A stretch of 49,952 nt of DNA from Planctomycetota bacterium (lineage in GTDB: Bacteria; Planctomycetota; SZUA-567; H5-PLA8): NCBI GenBank assembly GCA_016200135.1, contig JACQFI010000113.1, forward strand, positions 1-49,952. The letters run 5' to 3'. The stretch's first letter is position 1; every line of letters starts with the position of its first letter. The notes under the pieces are model-generated. The model was not told the origin of the DNA and did not search any database. It worked only from the letters and a program-made list of their open reading frames with translations. The position numbers and the translations under genes are program-made. Shown here one piece after another: positions 43,893 through 49,952 of the stretch.

Positions 43893-43943
43893 GATTCCGT
43901 GAAGTTTGTCGCTGTCCCCTGAATCCTAAGTCCTGAATCCTAA
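43890..43943. repeat. Heptamer array, CTGAATC word
   Basis: The right arm 43919-43943 is CTGAATC, CTAAGTC, CTGAATC and a partial unit. The left arm is only one unit, TAGGATTC (43890-43897), the reverse complement of GAATCCTA. The first three bases of the left unit are the rsgA stop, and a right-arm CTA at 43940 is the stop of the convergent GH4 gene read on the minus strand. Confidence 0.7.
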
Positions 43944-45277
43944 CCCCTCGCAAAGCGCGGCAGCCATTCGATGTTCTTTTCCACCATCTCCTTCAGCATC
44001 GCGCGCGCGTCGGTGATGCGCCGCACCAGCGGGTCGCTCGCGAGCACGTTCACCGCGAGCTCGAAGTCTCCGTTTAGCGCCGCCTCTATGCTCGCCTCCT
44101 GCCGCAGGATGTGCGGGCGCACGACCGCGTCGATGGCGCGCGGCAGCAGTTGCCCGATCGTGATGGGATGCACGCCCAGCCGGTCCACGCGGCAGAGGGT
44201 CTCCACGTTCGACCGCGCGGGAAGTTCGGGGATCTGCCCCACGTTCTCGACGTTCAGCGTCGTCAGCAGGTCGCCGCGGCCTTCGAGCGCGTCGATCATC
44301 TGAATTACCGGCGCGTGCGTGTCGGGGATCGCGAGCGTCTCCGGCGCCTTGGTCATCTCGAGCACGCGCTTGCGCCCGTGTTCGCGCCGCTGAATGCGCT
44401 CCTCGATCGTCGTCCGCACGATGCCGTACTTCTCCATCTGCGACTTGTCCGTCAGAAAGTTCCCGAAGTTTTCGACGATGTGCCGGTCGCCGATGCCGGG
44501 CAGGTAGCCGATCTCTTTCCACAGCGCGAAGCCCGCGCGCGTGCCGACGCCGATGTTCAGGTGGCTGTCGTGCCCAGCACCCGCCGCGTTCGCGTTGAGC
44601 TCGCTGCTACACAGGCCCTTCTCGCGCAGAAGCTCCAGCCCGTCGCGTCCTTTGATCTTGAGTTCCAGCAGCCATGGACAGTGATCGATGCCCGCTGTCG
44701 TGAATTGAACGTCCTGGCCGGGCTTCCGACCCAGCAACTCCACGAGATAATCCACGTGCTCGACCACGCCCTGGCAGAGGCCCGCGGCCTTGATCTTAGT
44801 CTCTTTCGTGACCGCGCGCGTCAGCGGCGAGAGCGGGTTCGAGAGATTCAGCAGCCACGCATTTGGGCAATACTGCTCCATCTTGCGCCCAAGATCCACC
44901 AAAACCGGAACGTTGCGCAGCGCGCGCGAGATTCCGCCGGGGCCCACGGTGTCTCCGACTGTATGGTAGATGCCGTATTTCTCCGGCGTCTCGACATCCA
45001 CGCGCATCGCCTCCAGGCCGCCGGTGGAGATCGTCAACGATACGTAGTCCGCCCCTTCGAGCGCCTCGCGCAGATCGGTCGTGCGCGTGATCTTTAGCGG
45101 CGACTTGAGGTGTTTCTTGAGCGCCTGCGCCAGCGCGTGAATCTCTTCCGCGGCGCGCGCGTCCGTATCCATGATGACGAACGCGTCTTCGTTAAGCGTC
45201 GGCGTGCGCATCATCCGCCCGAGGATCGACGGCATCCACAGGTAACTCCCGCCGCCGACAAACGCGACTTTCACCAT
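43940..45277 (-). CDS. GH4 family NAD- and metal-dependent glycosidase
   Basis: 445 aa. The NAD-binding start VKVAFVGGGSYLWMPSILGR and the GH4 signatures GDTVGPGGISRALRNVPV, NLSNPLSPLTRAVT, GLCQGVVEHVD (Cys and His for Mn2+) and AGIDHCPWLLEL are clear. GH4 enzymes act on alpha- or beta-glycosides, often 6-phospho sugars or glucuronides, by an oxidation-elimination route using NAD+ and Mn2+. The subfamily cannot be told. AAGGAG is nine bases before the ATG. It lies 16 bp after the Rieske gene on the same strand, so both should be one operon. Confidence 0.93.
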   Translation of the reverse strand: MVKVAFVGGGSYLWMPSILGRMMRTPTLNEDAFVIMDTDARAAEEIHALAQALKKHLKSPLKITRTTDLREALEGADYVSLTISTGGLEAMRVDVETPEKYGIYHTVGDTVGPGGISRALRNVPVLVDLGRKMEQYCPNAWLLNLSNPLSPLTRAVTKETKIKAAGLCQGVVEHVDYLVELLGRKPGQDVQFTTAGIDHCPWLLELKIKGRDGLELLREKGLCSSELNANAAGAGHDSHLNIGVGTRAGFALWKEIGYLPGIGDRHIVENFGNFLTDKSQMEKYGIVRTTIEERIQRREHGRKRVLEMTKAPETLAIPDTHAPVIQMIDALEGRGDLLTTLNVENVGQIPELPARSNVETLCRVDRLGVHPITIGQLLPRAIDAVVRPHILRQEASIEAALNGDFELAVNVLASDPLVRRITDARAMLKEMVEKNIEWLPRFARG

Positions 45278-45293
45278 GATTCGCTCTCCTTGT

Positions 45294-46484
45294 TCAGGCC
45301 TTTGCGTTCGCGGGCTGACTCGCGGCGATCTGGTCCAGGTACCAGCGCACGAATCGTTCGAGGTCCGGCTCTTCTTCGCCGTACGGCCCGGGCTCGTACG
45401 CGCTCGATGCCACGCCCGCGTGGTTGTTCTCGCAGAGCTTCCAGTCCTGCTCGCCCGTCGCCTTCCAGAAGCCGAGCAAGTGCGCGAGGTCGTAATCCTT
45501 GCCTTCCACCGCGTCCTGCCGCACGAGCCAGAGGCCCTCGATGCGAGTGCGGTCCGCGCTTACCGGTACGAAGCGGAAACTCACCGCGTGATCGCCGCAG
45601 CCGAGGAACATCATGCTTGGAAACGTGACGAGCCCCATCACACCCGAGTCGGCTTGCGTGAACTCGCCCATCGGTGGAGCGATCGCGCGGCCGTCGAGGC
45701 TCTGCGTTACGTACTCGGGCCGGCCCGTCGGATACCGCGCGACGTGGTACCATGGTCCCACTTGGCGCTTCGTCCGCAGGCCGCGCTTCTCGTAGCCCTC
45801 CATGCGGCACGCGTGCTGCTCGCCGCCCTTCATCATGATGTGCGTGTACTCAGGGTGCCCGGTGGGGCAGTGGTAGCACTCGCGCGAGTTCTCGACGATC
45901 AGTTTCCAGTTGGCCTTGCAGTCGTACGTTTCGCGATGCGCGATCTTCGCTTCGTCGAAGCGGTGCGGCCGCAGGTACGGCTCCACGGTCGCGGCAAATT
46001 CTACAAAGTCCGGCGCGTCCGCGGAGAGTGCCACGAAGATCAGCCCGTTCACCACGCCTACGCGCGCTTGCTTCAGGGCGAAGTTCTTCGCGCTGAAGTC
46101 CGGTCCCATCGCTCTCGCATGCGCGAGGCTCCCGTCGCACGCGTAGACCCACTGGTGGTACGGGCAGACGAGCTTGCGCGCGTGTCCCTGTTCCTGCAGG
46201 CACACCCGCGAACCGCGATGGCGGCAGACGTTGTGGAGCGCGCGGACCTGGCCGTCCTCGCTGCGTACGACGATCAGAGCGTCTGATGCGAGTTCGAACA
46301 GAAAGTAATCGCCGGGGTTCGGGATGTGGCATGCGGGGCCCGCATAAATCCAGTTGCGCCGGTAGACGCGATCGACGTCCAGCGCGTGAATTTCCGGCGC
46401 CGTGTAGAACGCCTGCGGCAGCGTCCAACCCGGCCGCCGCGCTGCCAGCAGTTCTTCCAGGGCAACTGCTTCCTGCTTCGGCAT
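45294..46484 (-). CDS. Rieske-type oxygenase alpha subunit (GbcA/CntA-like)
   Basis: 396 aa from ATG 46484, with GGAG nine bases upstream. The Rieske [2Fe-2S] motif is CRHRG, then CPYHQW (Cys-x-His...Cys-x2-His). The mononuclear iron site is in ENSRECYHCPTGHPEY (two His), with a later Asp in EQDWKLCENN. The layout is closest to glycine betaine/carnitine/stachydrine oxygenases, which remove methyl groups or oxidise the C-N bond. No reductase gene is in the window, so the electron donor is elsewhere. It is co-transcribed with the GH4 gene and divergent from an AraC regulator. Confidence 0.9.
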   Translation of the reverse strand: MPKQEAVALEELLAARRPGWTLPQAFYTAPEIHALDVDRVYRRNWIYAGPACHIPNPGDYFLFELASDALIVVRSEDGQVRALHNVCRHRGSRVCLQEQGHARKLVCPYHQWVYACDGSLAHARAMGPDFSAKNFALKQARVGVVNGLIFVALSADAPDFVEFAATVEPYLRPHRFDEAKIAHRETYDCKANWKLIVENSRECYHCPTGHPEYTHIMMKGGEQHACRMEGYEKRGLRTKRQVGPWYHVARYPTGRPEYVTQSLDGRAIAPPMGEFTQADSGVMGLVTFPSMMFLGCGDHAVSFRFVPVSADRTRIEGLWLVRQDAVEGKDYDLAHLLGFWKATGEQDWKLCENNHAGVASSAYEPGPYGEEEPDLERFVRWYLDQIAASQPANAKA

Positions 46485-46510
46485 CGCTGGCGCTCCGCGG
46501 TTGTACCTTT

Positions 46511-46590
46511 GTGGCTCCGCCGTCCCAGCAGCGGCGCCTCTTTCGTGGCTCCGCCGTCCCGGCGGAGGTCGCAGCGGCGTCCCGCCGCCT
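46511..46590. repeat. GC-rich dispersed inverted repeat, copy 3 (doubled)
   Basis: Two tandem starts of GTGGCTCCGCCGTCCC (46511 and 46545), the second complete with CGGCGGAGGTCGCAGCGGCG and the CCCGCCGCC end. It lies in the 242-bp divergent gap between the Rieske and AraC genes, next to their promoters. Same family as 4909 and 42466. Confidence 0.7.
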
Positions 46591-46726
46591 GCTTGCGCAT
46601 GCTCCGGCAAAGTCGCCTCAATGGATGACCGCTGCCACGAGCAGAGTACGCCGCCGCCTCGGGTTCGGCGTTGCGATTAGCGCGCGTGGGTTTATCATTT
46701 TCAACCAGACCGAAGCCGGGGAGTCA

Positions 46727-47581
46727 ATGTACCACTGGCGGCCAAACTCCGACCACAAAGCCGCGTTCGCGCAGGAACGCGCCGTGGTCCAGCACAAGAA
46801 GAAGGCGCGGCAAGGCACCGTCGGCCCGTGCACGTCCGCGGCCGACGAGGTCTACGTCGTCGCGCTGGGCGCTCTCGAATTCTTCGATGGCCGCGCCTGG
46901 TCGCCCGCGCCGGAGCGTTCGCTCGGCTGGTTCCCGCGCCGCAAGATTTACGGCATCCGCCCCGCGCCCGGCTTCAGCGGTCCCGTGTGCGTCGTCAGCA
47001 TCCTCTTTATAGCCAGTCCTGGGCTCGCGCCGGGCATGCCGCCCCGCGCGGTGCGGCTCACCGCGCCCTGGTGGCGCCGCTTCGTGGAATTGGAAGCCTC
47101 GGCCGACTTCGACGAACGCGGCCAGCGCGTGCTGCCGCGCGCGGATCTCGAGACGCTCCTTGAGCAGCTCGGGCGTACGCTCGCGCCAGGTGCAGCCAAG
47201 CGTTCGCGCCCGCGCAGCGTCTCAAAAGATGCGCCGAGCCGCCCCGACACCGAGGCCGGTTGGCTCGAGACCTGGGCCCGCGCCGAGGACGCGATCCGCG
47301 AGCGGGCCGGGGGAGGCTTGAGTGTGGACGAACTCGCCGCGGCCGTGAACGTCTCGCCGACGCAATTGCGCCGCATCTTCCACGCCGCGCGCGGCCTGTC
47401 GCCCAAAGCCGCGCTCACCGCCTGGCGCATCGACGCCGCCAAGCGCCTGCTCCGCGACGGCCGCCTGAACGTCTCGCAAGTCGCGGAGAAAGTCGGCTAC
47501 GGCAACCTCCCGCGCTTCTCCGCCGCGTTCAAAGCAACCGTCGGCGTGTCGCCCAGTGCGTACGCCGTCAACGGCACGTAG
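46727..47581 (+). CDS. AraC-family transcriptional regulator
   Basis: 284 aa from ATG 46727 (MYHWRPNSDHK), with GGGGAG just upstream; a longer frame to 46286 would overlap the Rieske gene and is rejected. The C-terminal two-HTH domain (~185-284) has VDELAAAVNVSPTQLRRIFH and VSQVAEKVGYGNLPRFSAAF, ending VSPSAY. The N-terminal part (~35-120) would sense a ligand. It is divergent from the Rieske-GH4 operon and likely controls it. Its TAG stop lies within the first ACGTAGA unit of a heptamer array. Confidence 0.9.
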   Translation: MYHWRPNSDHKAAFAQERAVVQHKKKARQGTVGPCTSAADEVYVVALGALEFFDGRAWSPAPERSLGWFPRRKIYGIRPAPGFSGPVCVVSILFIASPGLAPGMPPRAVRLTAPWWRRFVELEASADFDERGQRVLPRADLETLLEQLGRTLAPGAAKRSRPRSVSKDAPSRPDTEAGWLETWARAEDAIRERAGGGLSVDELAAAVNVSPTQLRRIFHAARGLSPKAALTAWRIDAAKRLLRDGRLNVSQVAEKVGYGNLPRFSAAFKATVGVSPSAYAVNGT

Positions 47582-47689
47582 AGCGTGATGGCGTAGAGCG
47601 TAGAACGAAAATGGAGCGACCGGCTGCCTTGCCGTATCGCTCTACGCCGAGACGCTCTACGGCAGTTCGTTCCACGCTCTACGCCCTTA
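47576..47689. repeat. Inverted heptamer array, GCGTAGA word
   Basis: Left arm 47576-47611 includes ACGTAGA, GCGTGAT, GCGTAGA, GCGTAGA, ACGAAAA, with one base slipped between units. The right arm (47641-47689) contains TCTACGC, TCTACGG, TCCACGC and TCTACGC, some spaced by 8 bases. It spans the whole gap between the convergent AraC and PhyH genes and provides stop codons for both. Confidence 0.75.
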
Positions 47690-48451
47690 CGACACCTTCT
47701 CCACGATCTTCCCCGTCTGCTCGCCGCGCACCATAAACGCTGCCTTCGCGAACTCGTACTTGATGTCGTCCTTGCTCGCGTCGCGATACGTGCTGATCAG
47801 CGCCCAGCGGTCCTTGCCGCTCTTGTTGGGAAACGACGCGTGCAGCGTCAGGTCATGAAAGAAGACCGCCGTGCCCGCGCGCGCCGGCGCAATCACCATC
47901 TTGCTCTCGTCCACATCTTCCTGGCGCAAGCGGTTGTTGAACCCAACGCCCTCGGAGTCGCTCCCGCCGTGGTCGAAGTGGCGCTTGTGCGAACCCGGGA
48001 TCAACTTCAGGCAGCCGTTCTCGGGCGTGGCATCGTCCAGCGCCACCCACACCGAAAACTTCGCCGCGCCCTTCCAGTACATCCAGTCCTGGTGCCAGGG
48101 CGAACCGAAGTCCACGCCCGCCGACTTGTAGACCACCTTATCGCTCCAGAACTCGAGATGGGGGCCGACGACCTGTTCGAGCACGTCCACCATGCGCGGG
48201 TCGGCGTTCATCTTCTTAAAGTGCGCGCTGTTCAGCGTCAGCCCCACGAAGACGCCGTTGTCCTTCGGCGCGTTGCCGTCCTTGTCTTTGGTACGCACCT
48301 TCGCGAGGATGCGGCGGATCTCGTCCTTCGCCGCGGCCACTTCCTCGCGCGTGAAGACGTCCTCCACGATCACGAACCCGTCGCGCTCGAACGCCGTCTT
48401 GCGATCCTCTGCCACCAGCATGCCAGAACTCCTTTCGTCGTCCGTGCCCAT
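47687..48451 (-). CDS. Phytanoyl-CoA dioxygenase (PhyH) family oxygenase, LacI-controlled
   Basis: 254 aa Fe(II)/2-oxoglutarate oxygenase. FERDGFVIVEDVFTREE opens the domain, the iron motif is SPWHQDWMYW, the distal His is in DLTLHASFPNKSG, and the Arg in KDRWALIS would bind 2-oxoglutarate. Two starts each have a good ribosome binding site: ATG 48451 (AAAAGGAG) and ATG 48421 (GAAAGGAG). A perfect LacI-type operator lies 18 bp upstream at 48469-48490. The substrate is unknown; the locus context suggests carbon-source use rather than fatty acid metabolism. Confidence 0.9.
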   Translation of the reverse strand: MGTDDERSSGMLVAEDRKTAFERDGFVIVEDVFTREEVAAAKDEIRRILAKVRTKDKDGNAPKDNGVFVGLTLNSAHFKKMNADPRMVDVLEQVVGPHLEFWSDKVVYKSAGVDFGSPWHQDWMYWKGAAKFSVWVALDDATPENGCLKLIPGSHKRHFDHGGSDSEGVGFNNRLRQEDVDESKMVIAPARAGTAVFFHDLTLHASFPNKSGKDRWALISTYRDASKDDIKYEFAKAAFMVRGEQTGKIVEKVS

Positions 48452-48468
48452 TGCGGTCGTCTCCTTTT

Positions 48469-48490
48469 AAGTTGGGAACGTTCCCAACTT
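48469..48490. promoter_or_regulatory. LacI-type operator before PhyH
   Basis: A perfect 22-bp palindrome with core TTGGGAACGTTCCCAA, flanked by AAG and CTT. The central CG and the AACGTT core fit LacI-family sites. It lies between the lacI-type gene and PhyH, 18 bp before the PhyH ATG at 48451. The same 16-bp core lies before the regulator's own gene. Confidence 0.9.
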
Positions 48491-48514
48491 GCTTAAAAAT
48501 GAACGCCTCCTCCT

Positions 48515-49543
48515 TTACGCGCGCGCATGCTCTTGCGTCGAGGCTCGCACGCGCAACTCACCCGGCACCTTGCGCGGCTGCGCTTGCGGTCGCCCCGAAC
48601 TCAGCCAGCGGTCGATCTCTTCCACCGCCGCCTCGCCCATGGCGGTGAACGGCTGCGCGTACGCGGTACAGGCCGGGTCGAGGTACTGCGGTGCGTCCAG
48701 GTCGTCGAAGGTCGCTACGGCCACGTCTTTGCCGACACACAGGCCGCGGCGCTTGAGCTCCGCATACGCCTGCTGCAAGCCGTCGCGGTGGCCCATCAAG
48801 AGCCCGTCCGGCCGCGCCGGTCCGTCGAAAGCCCGGCTGAGCGCCGCGCTCACTGCGGGCCCGCCGGTAAGTTCTTCGCCCCGTAGAAGCGTCAAGTCCT
48901 CCGCCGGCATCCCGAAACTCGCCCACGCCGCCGCGATGCCGTCGCCGTAAGGTCCGTAGTGCGCCGAGAGCCAGTCGAAGGCCACCACGCGCCGGCAGCC
49001 GCTCTGGATCAGGTGCCCCGCGAGCGTCCGGCCCGCATGCGCGAAGTCGGTCCACGCAAAGAGATCGCCCGGCCGGCTCGGCAAGCGCCAGTTGATGCCG
49101 ATCCATGGGATGCGGTAACGGTCGAGCAGATCGAGCGTCGGCTCTTTCACGCCGCCTAGAAAGAAGATCGCGCGCACGTCCTTCTCGACCGCCATCCGCC
49201 GCAGCGCCTCGCCGTCCTGCAGGTCCTCGATGAAAATCTGCAGGTCGTATCCGAGCCGCTTCGCGCCGCGTGCGATGCCTTCCAACTTCGGCGCCGAGAC
49301 GTTGCTGCTCAGGATGCCGTACGAAGCCGAATTCGGGACCACAATGCCCAGGATGCGGTTCTCGCCCTTGCGCAGCGCGCGCGCCGCCGTGTTGGCGCGG
49401 TACTTCAGCGACCGCGCGACCTCGAGCACCCGCTCGCGCGTGCGCTCACTCACCGCGCCCTCGCCGGAGAGCACTCGCGCGGCCGTGGACTTTCCTACTC
49501 CGGCGCGGCGCGCGATCTCGACGATGCTGGGCGGATGGACCAT
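48515..49543 (-). CDS. LacI-family transcriptional regulator
   Basis: 342 aa from ATG 49543 (MVHPPSIVEIARRAGVGKST), with GGAGG nine bases upstream. The N-terminal HTH and hinge helix are standard: SIVEIARRAGVGKSTAARVL for the HTH and the hinge at LKYRANTAARALRKGENRIL. The rest (~60-330) is a periplasmic-binding-protein-like sugar sensor. Matching palindromes before this gene and before PhyH indicate that it represses both itself and PhyH until a small ligand, probably a sugar or derivative, is present. Confidence 0.95.
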   Translation of the reverse strand: MVHPPSIVEIARRAGVGKSTAARVLSGEGAVSERTRERVLEVARSLKYRANTAARALRKGENRILGIVVPNSASYGILSSNVSAPKLEGIARGAKRLGYDLQIFIEDLQDGEALRRMAVEKDVRAIFFLGGVKEPTLDLLDRYRIPWIGINWRLPSRPGDLFAWTDFAHAGRTLAGHLIQSGCRRVVAFDWLSAHYGPYGDGIAAAWASFGMPAEDLTLLRGEELTGGPAVSAALSRAFDGPARPDGLLMGHRDGLQQAYAELKRRGLCVGKDVAVATFDDLDAPQYLDPACTAYAQPFTAMGEAAVEEIDRWLSSGRPQAQPRKVPGELRVRASTQEHARA

Positions 49544-49571
49544 CGCGCAAAGCCTCCCGGTTCCCACTCAT

Positions 49572-49589
49572 ATTGGGAACGTTCCCAAT
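49572..49589. promoter_or_regulatory. LacI-type operator before the regulator gene
   Basis: An 18-bp perfect palindrome with core TTGGGAACGTTCCCAA flanked by A and T, 28 bp before the regulator ATG. It has the same core as the site at 48469-48490, so autoregulation is likely. Confidence 0.9.
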
Positions 49590-49745
49590 TTATACACCGC
49601 TCCGCGGCACGTGTCAAAAGTTTTCTATCGCGCCCGTAACCCAGCCTATTGGAGGAGGTTATGCGCTGGATGACGCAGCCCTAACCGCCCAAGACTTAGA
49701 AAGTCAAAGGCTGTGCGTAAATCCCCTCCTTATGTTATACCGTTT

Positions 49746-49952
49746 TTAGTTTCCAAGCGAAGAGAGGAGCCAGGCGAAGCCGCAGAGGGTTTGGAGCGTT
49801 TTGGGTTGGGTGGTGAGTTTGAGCCAGGCGTCTTCGACGGCGCGCCAGAGATCCGACTCGGTTTTGAATGCGCGATTGCTCAGGTATTTCTGACGGCACT
49901 CGCGCCACGGCAGTTCCGACGGGTTCAGTTCCGGCGCTTTGGGCGGCAGCAA
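49746..49952 (-). mobile_element. IS630-type transposase, C-terminal fragment at window edge
   Basis: The frame enters from outside the window and ends at 49746. The visible 68 residues begin LPPKAPELNPSELPWRECRQ, the third DDE block of IS630/Tc1-type transposases, with the catalytic Glu in NPSE. The rest of the gene and the element's left end lie outside. I cannot locate the terminal inverted repeat; the element end should lie somewhere in 49600-49745, where the sequence shows no gene. Whether the copy is intact cannot be judged. Confidence 0.82.

Noticed and set aside
46286..46726. An upstream extension of the second AraC gene
   Set aside because: It runs into the Rieske gene on the opposite strand and through a GC-rich repeat; ATG 46727 has a ribosome binding site.
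49590..49745. Short plus-strand frame after a GGAGGAGG ribosome binding site (49664 onward)
   Set aside because: It ends after seven codons and lies next to a transposase gene; no protein can be supported.

Overview
The window is high-GC DNA, dense with genes on both strands, from a free-living bacterium. It carries biotin, branched-chain amino acid, thioredoxin, UvrA, RsgA and TrpS housekeeping genes next to FHA/Ser-Thr kinase signalling, phytanoyl-CoA dioxygenase (PhyH) genes paired with AraC or LacI regulators, and scattered glycoside hydrolases. This mix is typical of uncultivated PVC-superphylum or related environmental lineages (Planctomycetota, Lentisphaerota, Hydrogenedentota-like). 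That placement is an inference from gene content; no rRNA or tRNA gene was seen.

Layout. 1-2033: a truncated multidomain protein and a 98-residue partner. 2145-4872 (minus): lipoprotein, parvulin-type foldase and aminotransferase. 5041-6447: bioA, facing a small basic protein. 7087-8677: Nudix hydrolase and glycosyltransferase. 8714-10590: a PhyH oxygenase divergent from an AraC regulator. 10607-14310 (minus): ilvB-ilvC-ilvN, preceded by an AT-rich promoter region and a leader terminator. 14571-16250 (minus): trxB and a WYL-like protein. 16511-17938: TPR protein. 18062-20105: a small island of stress-type genes (DUF6496, BON, DUF892). 20243-22563 (minus): Gfo/Idh/MocA oxidoreductase and a membrane-anchored archaemetzincin. 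22747-25312: MBOAT acyltransferase and SGNH partner. 25462-30565: FHA-kinase and a large HExxH protein. 30700-35207: uvrA and a DASS transporter. 35243-40297: GH32, trpS (behind a leader terminator) and a GH78-type rhamnosidase. 40327-43892: DUF58 protein, REC-DUF4388 protein and rsgA. 43940-49589: GH4, Rieske oxygenase, AraC, PhyH and LacI with two matching palindromic operators. 49746-49952: the 3' end of an IS630-type transposase.

The most unusual non-coding feature is a set of seven intergenic inverted arrays built from degenerate 7- or 8-bp words. Each family has its own word, but all have the same design: tandem words on one arm and their reverse complements on the other. They sit at the 3' ends of genes and often supply the stop codons. 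A second, GC-rich dispersed inverted repeat occurs at three places. Two biosynthetic or tRNA-charging genes (ilvB, trpS) have a hairpin plus six-T terminator directly before the ribosome binding site, with candidate leader peptides containing the cognate amino acids, which suggests attenuation.

The 43.9-49.6 kb region reads as an accessory catabolic locus: a GbcA/CntA-like Rieske oxygenase in one operon with a GH4 glycosidase, under AraC, beside a PhyH oxygenase under LacI control. Its substrate cannot be read from sequence alone.
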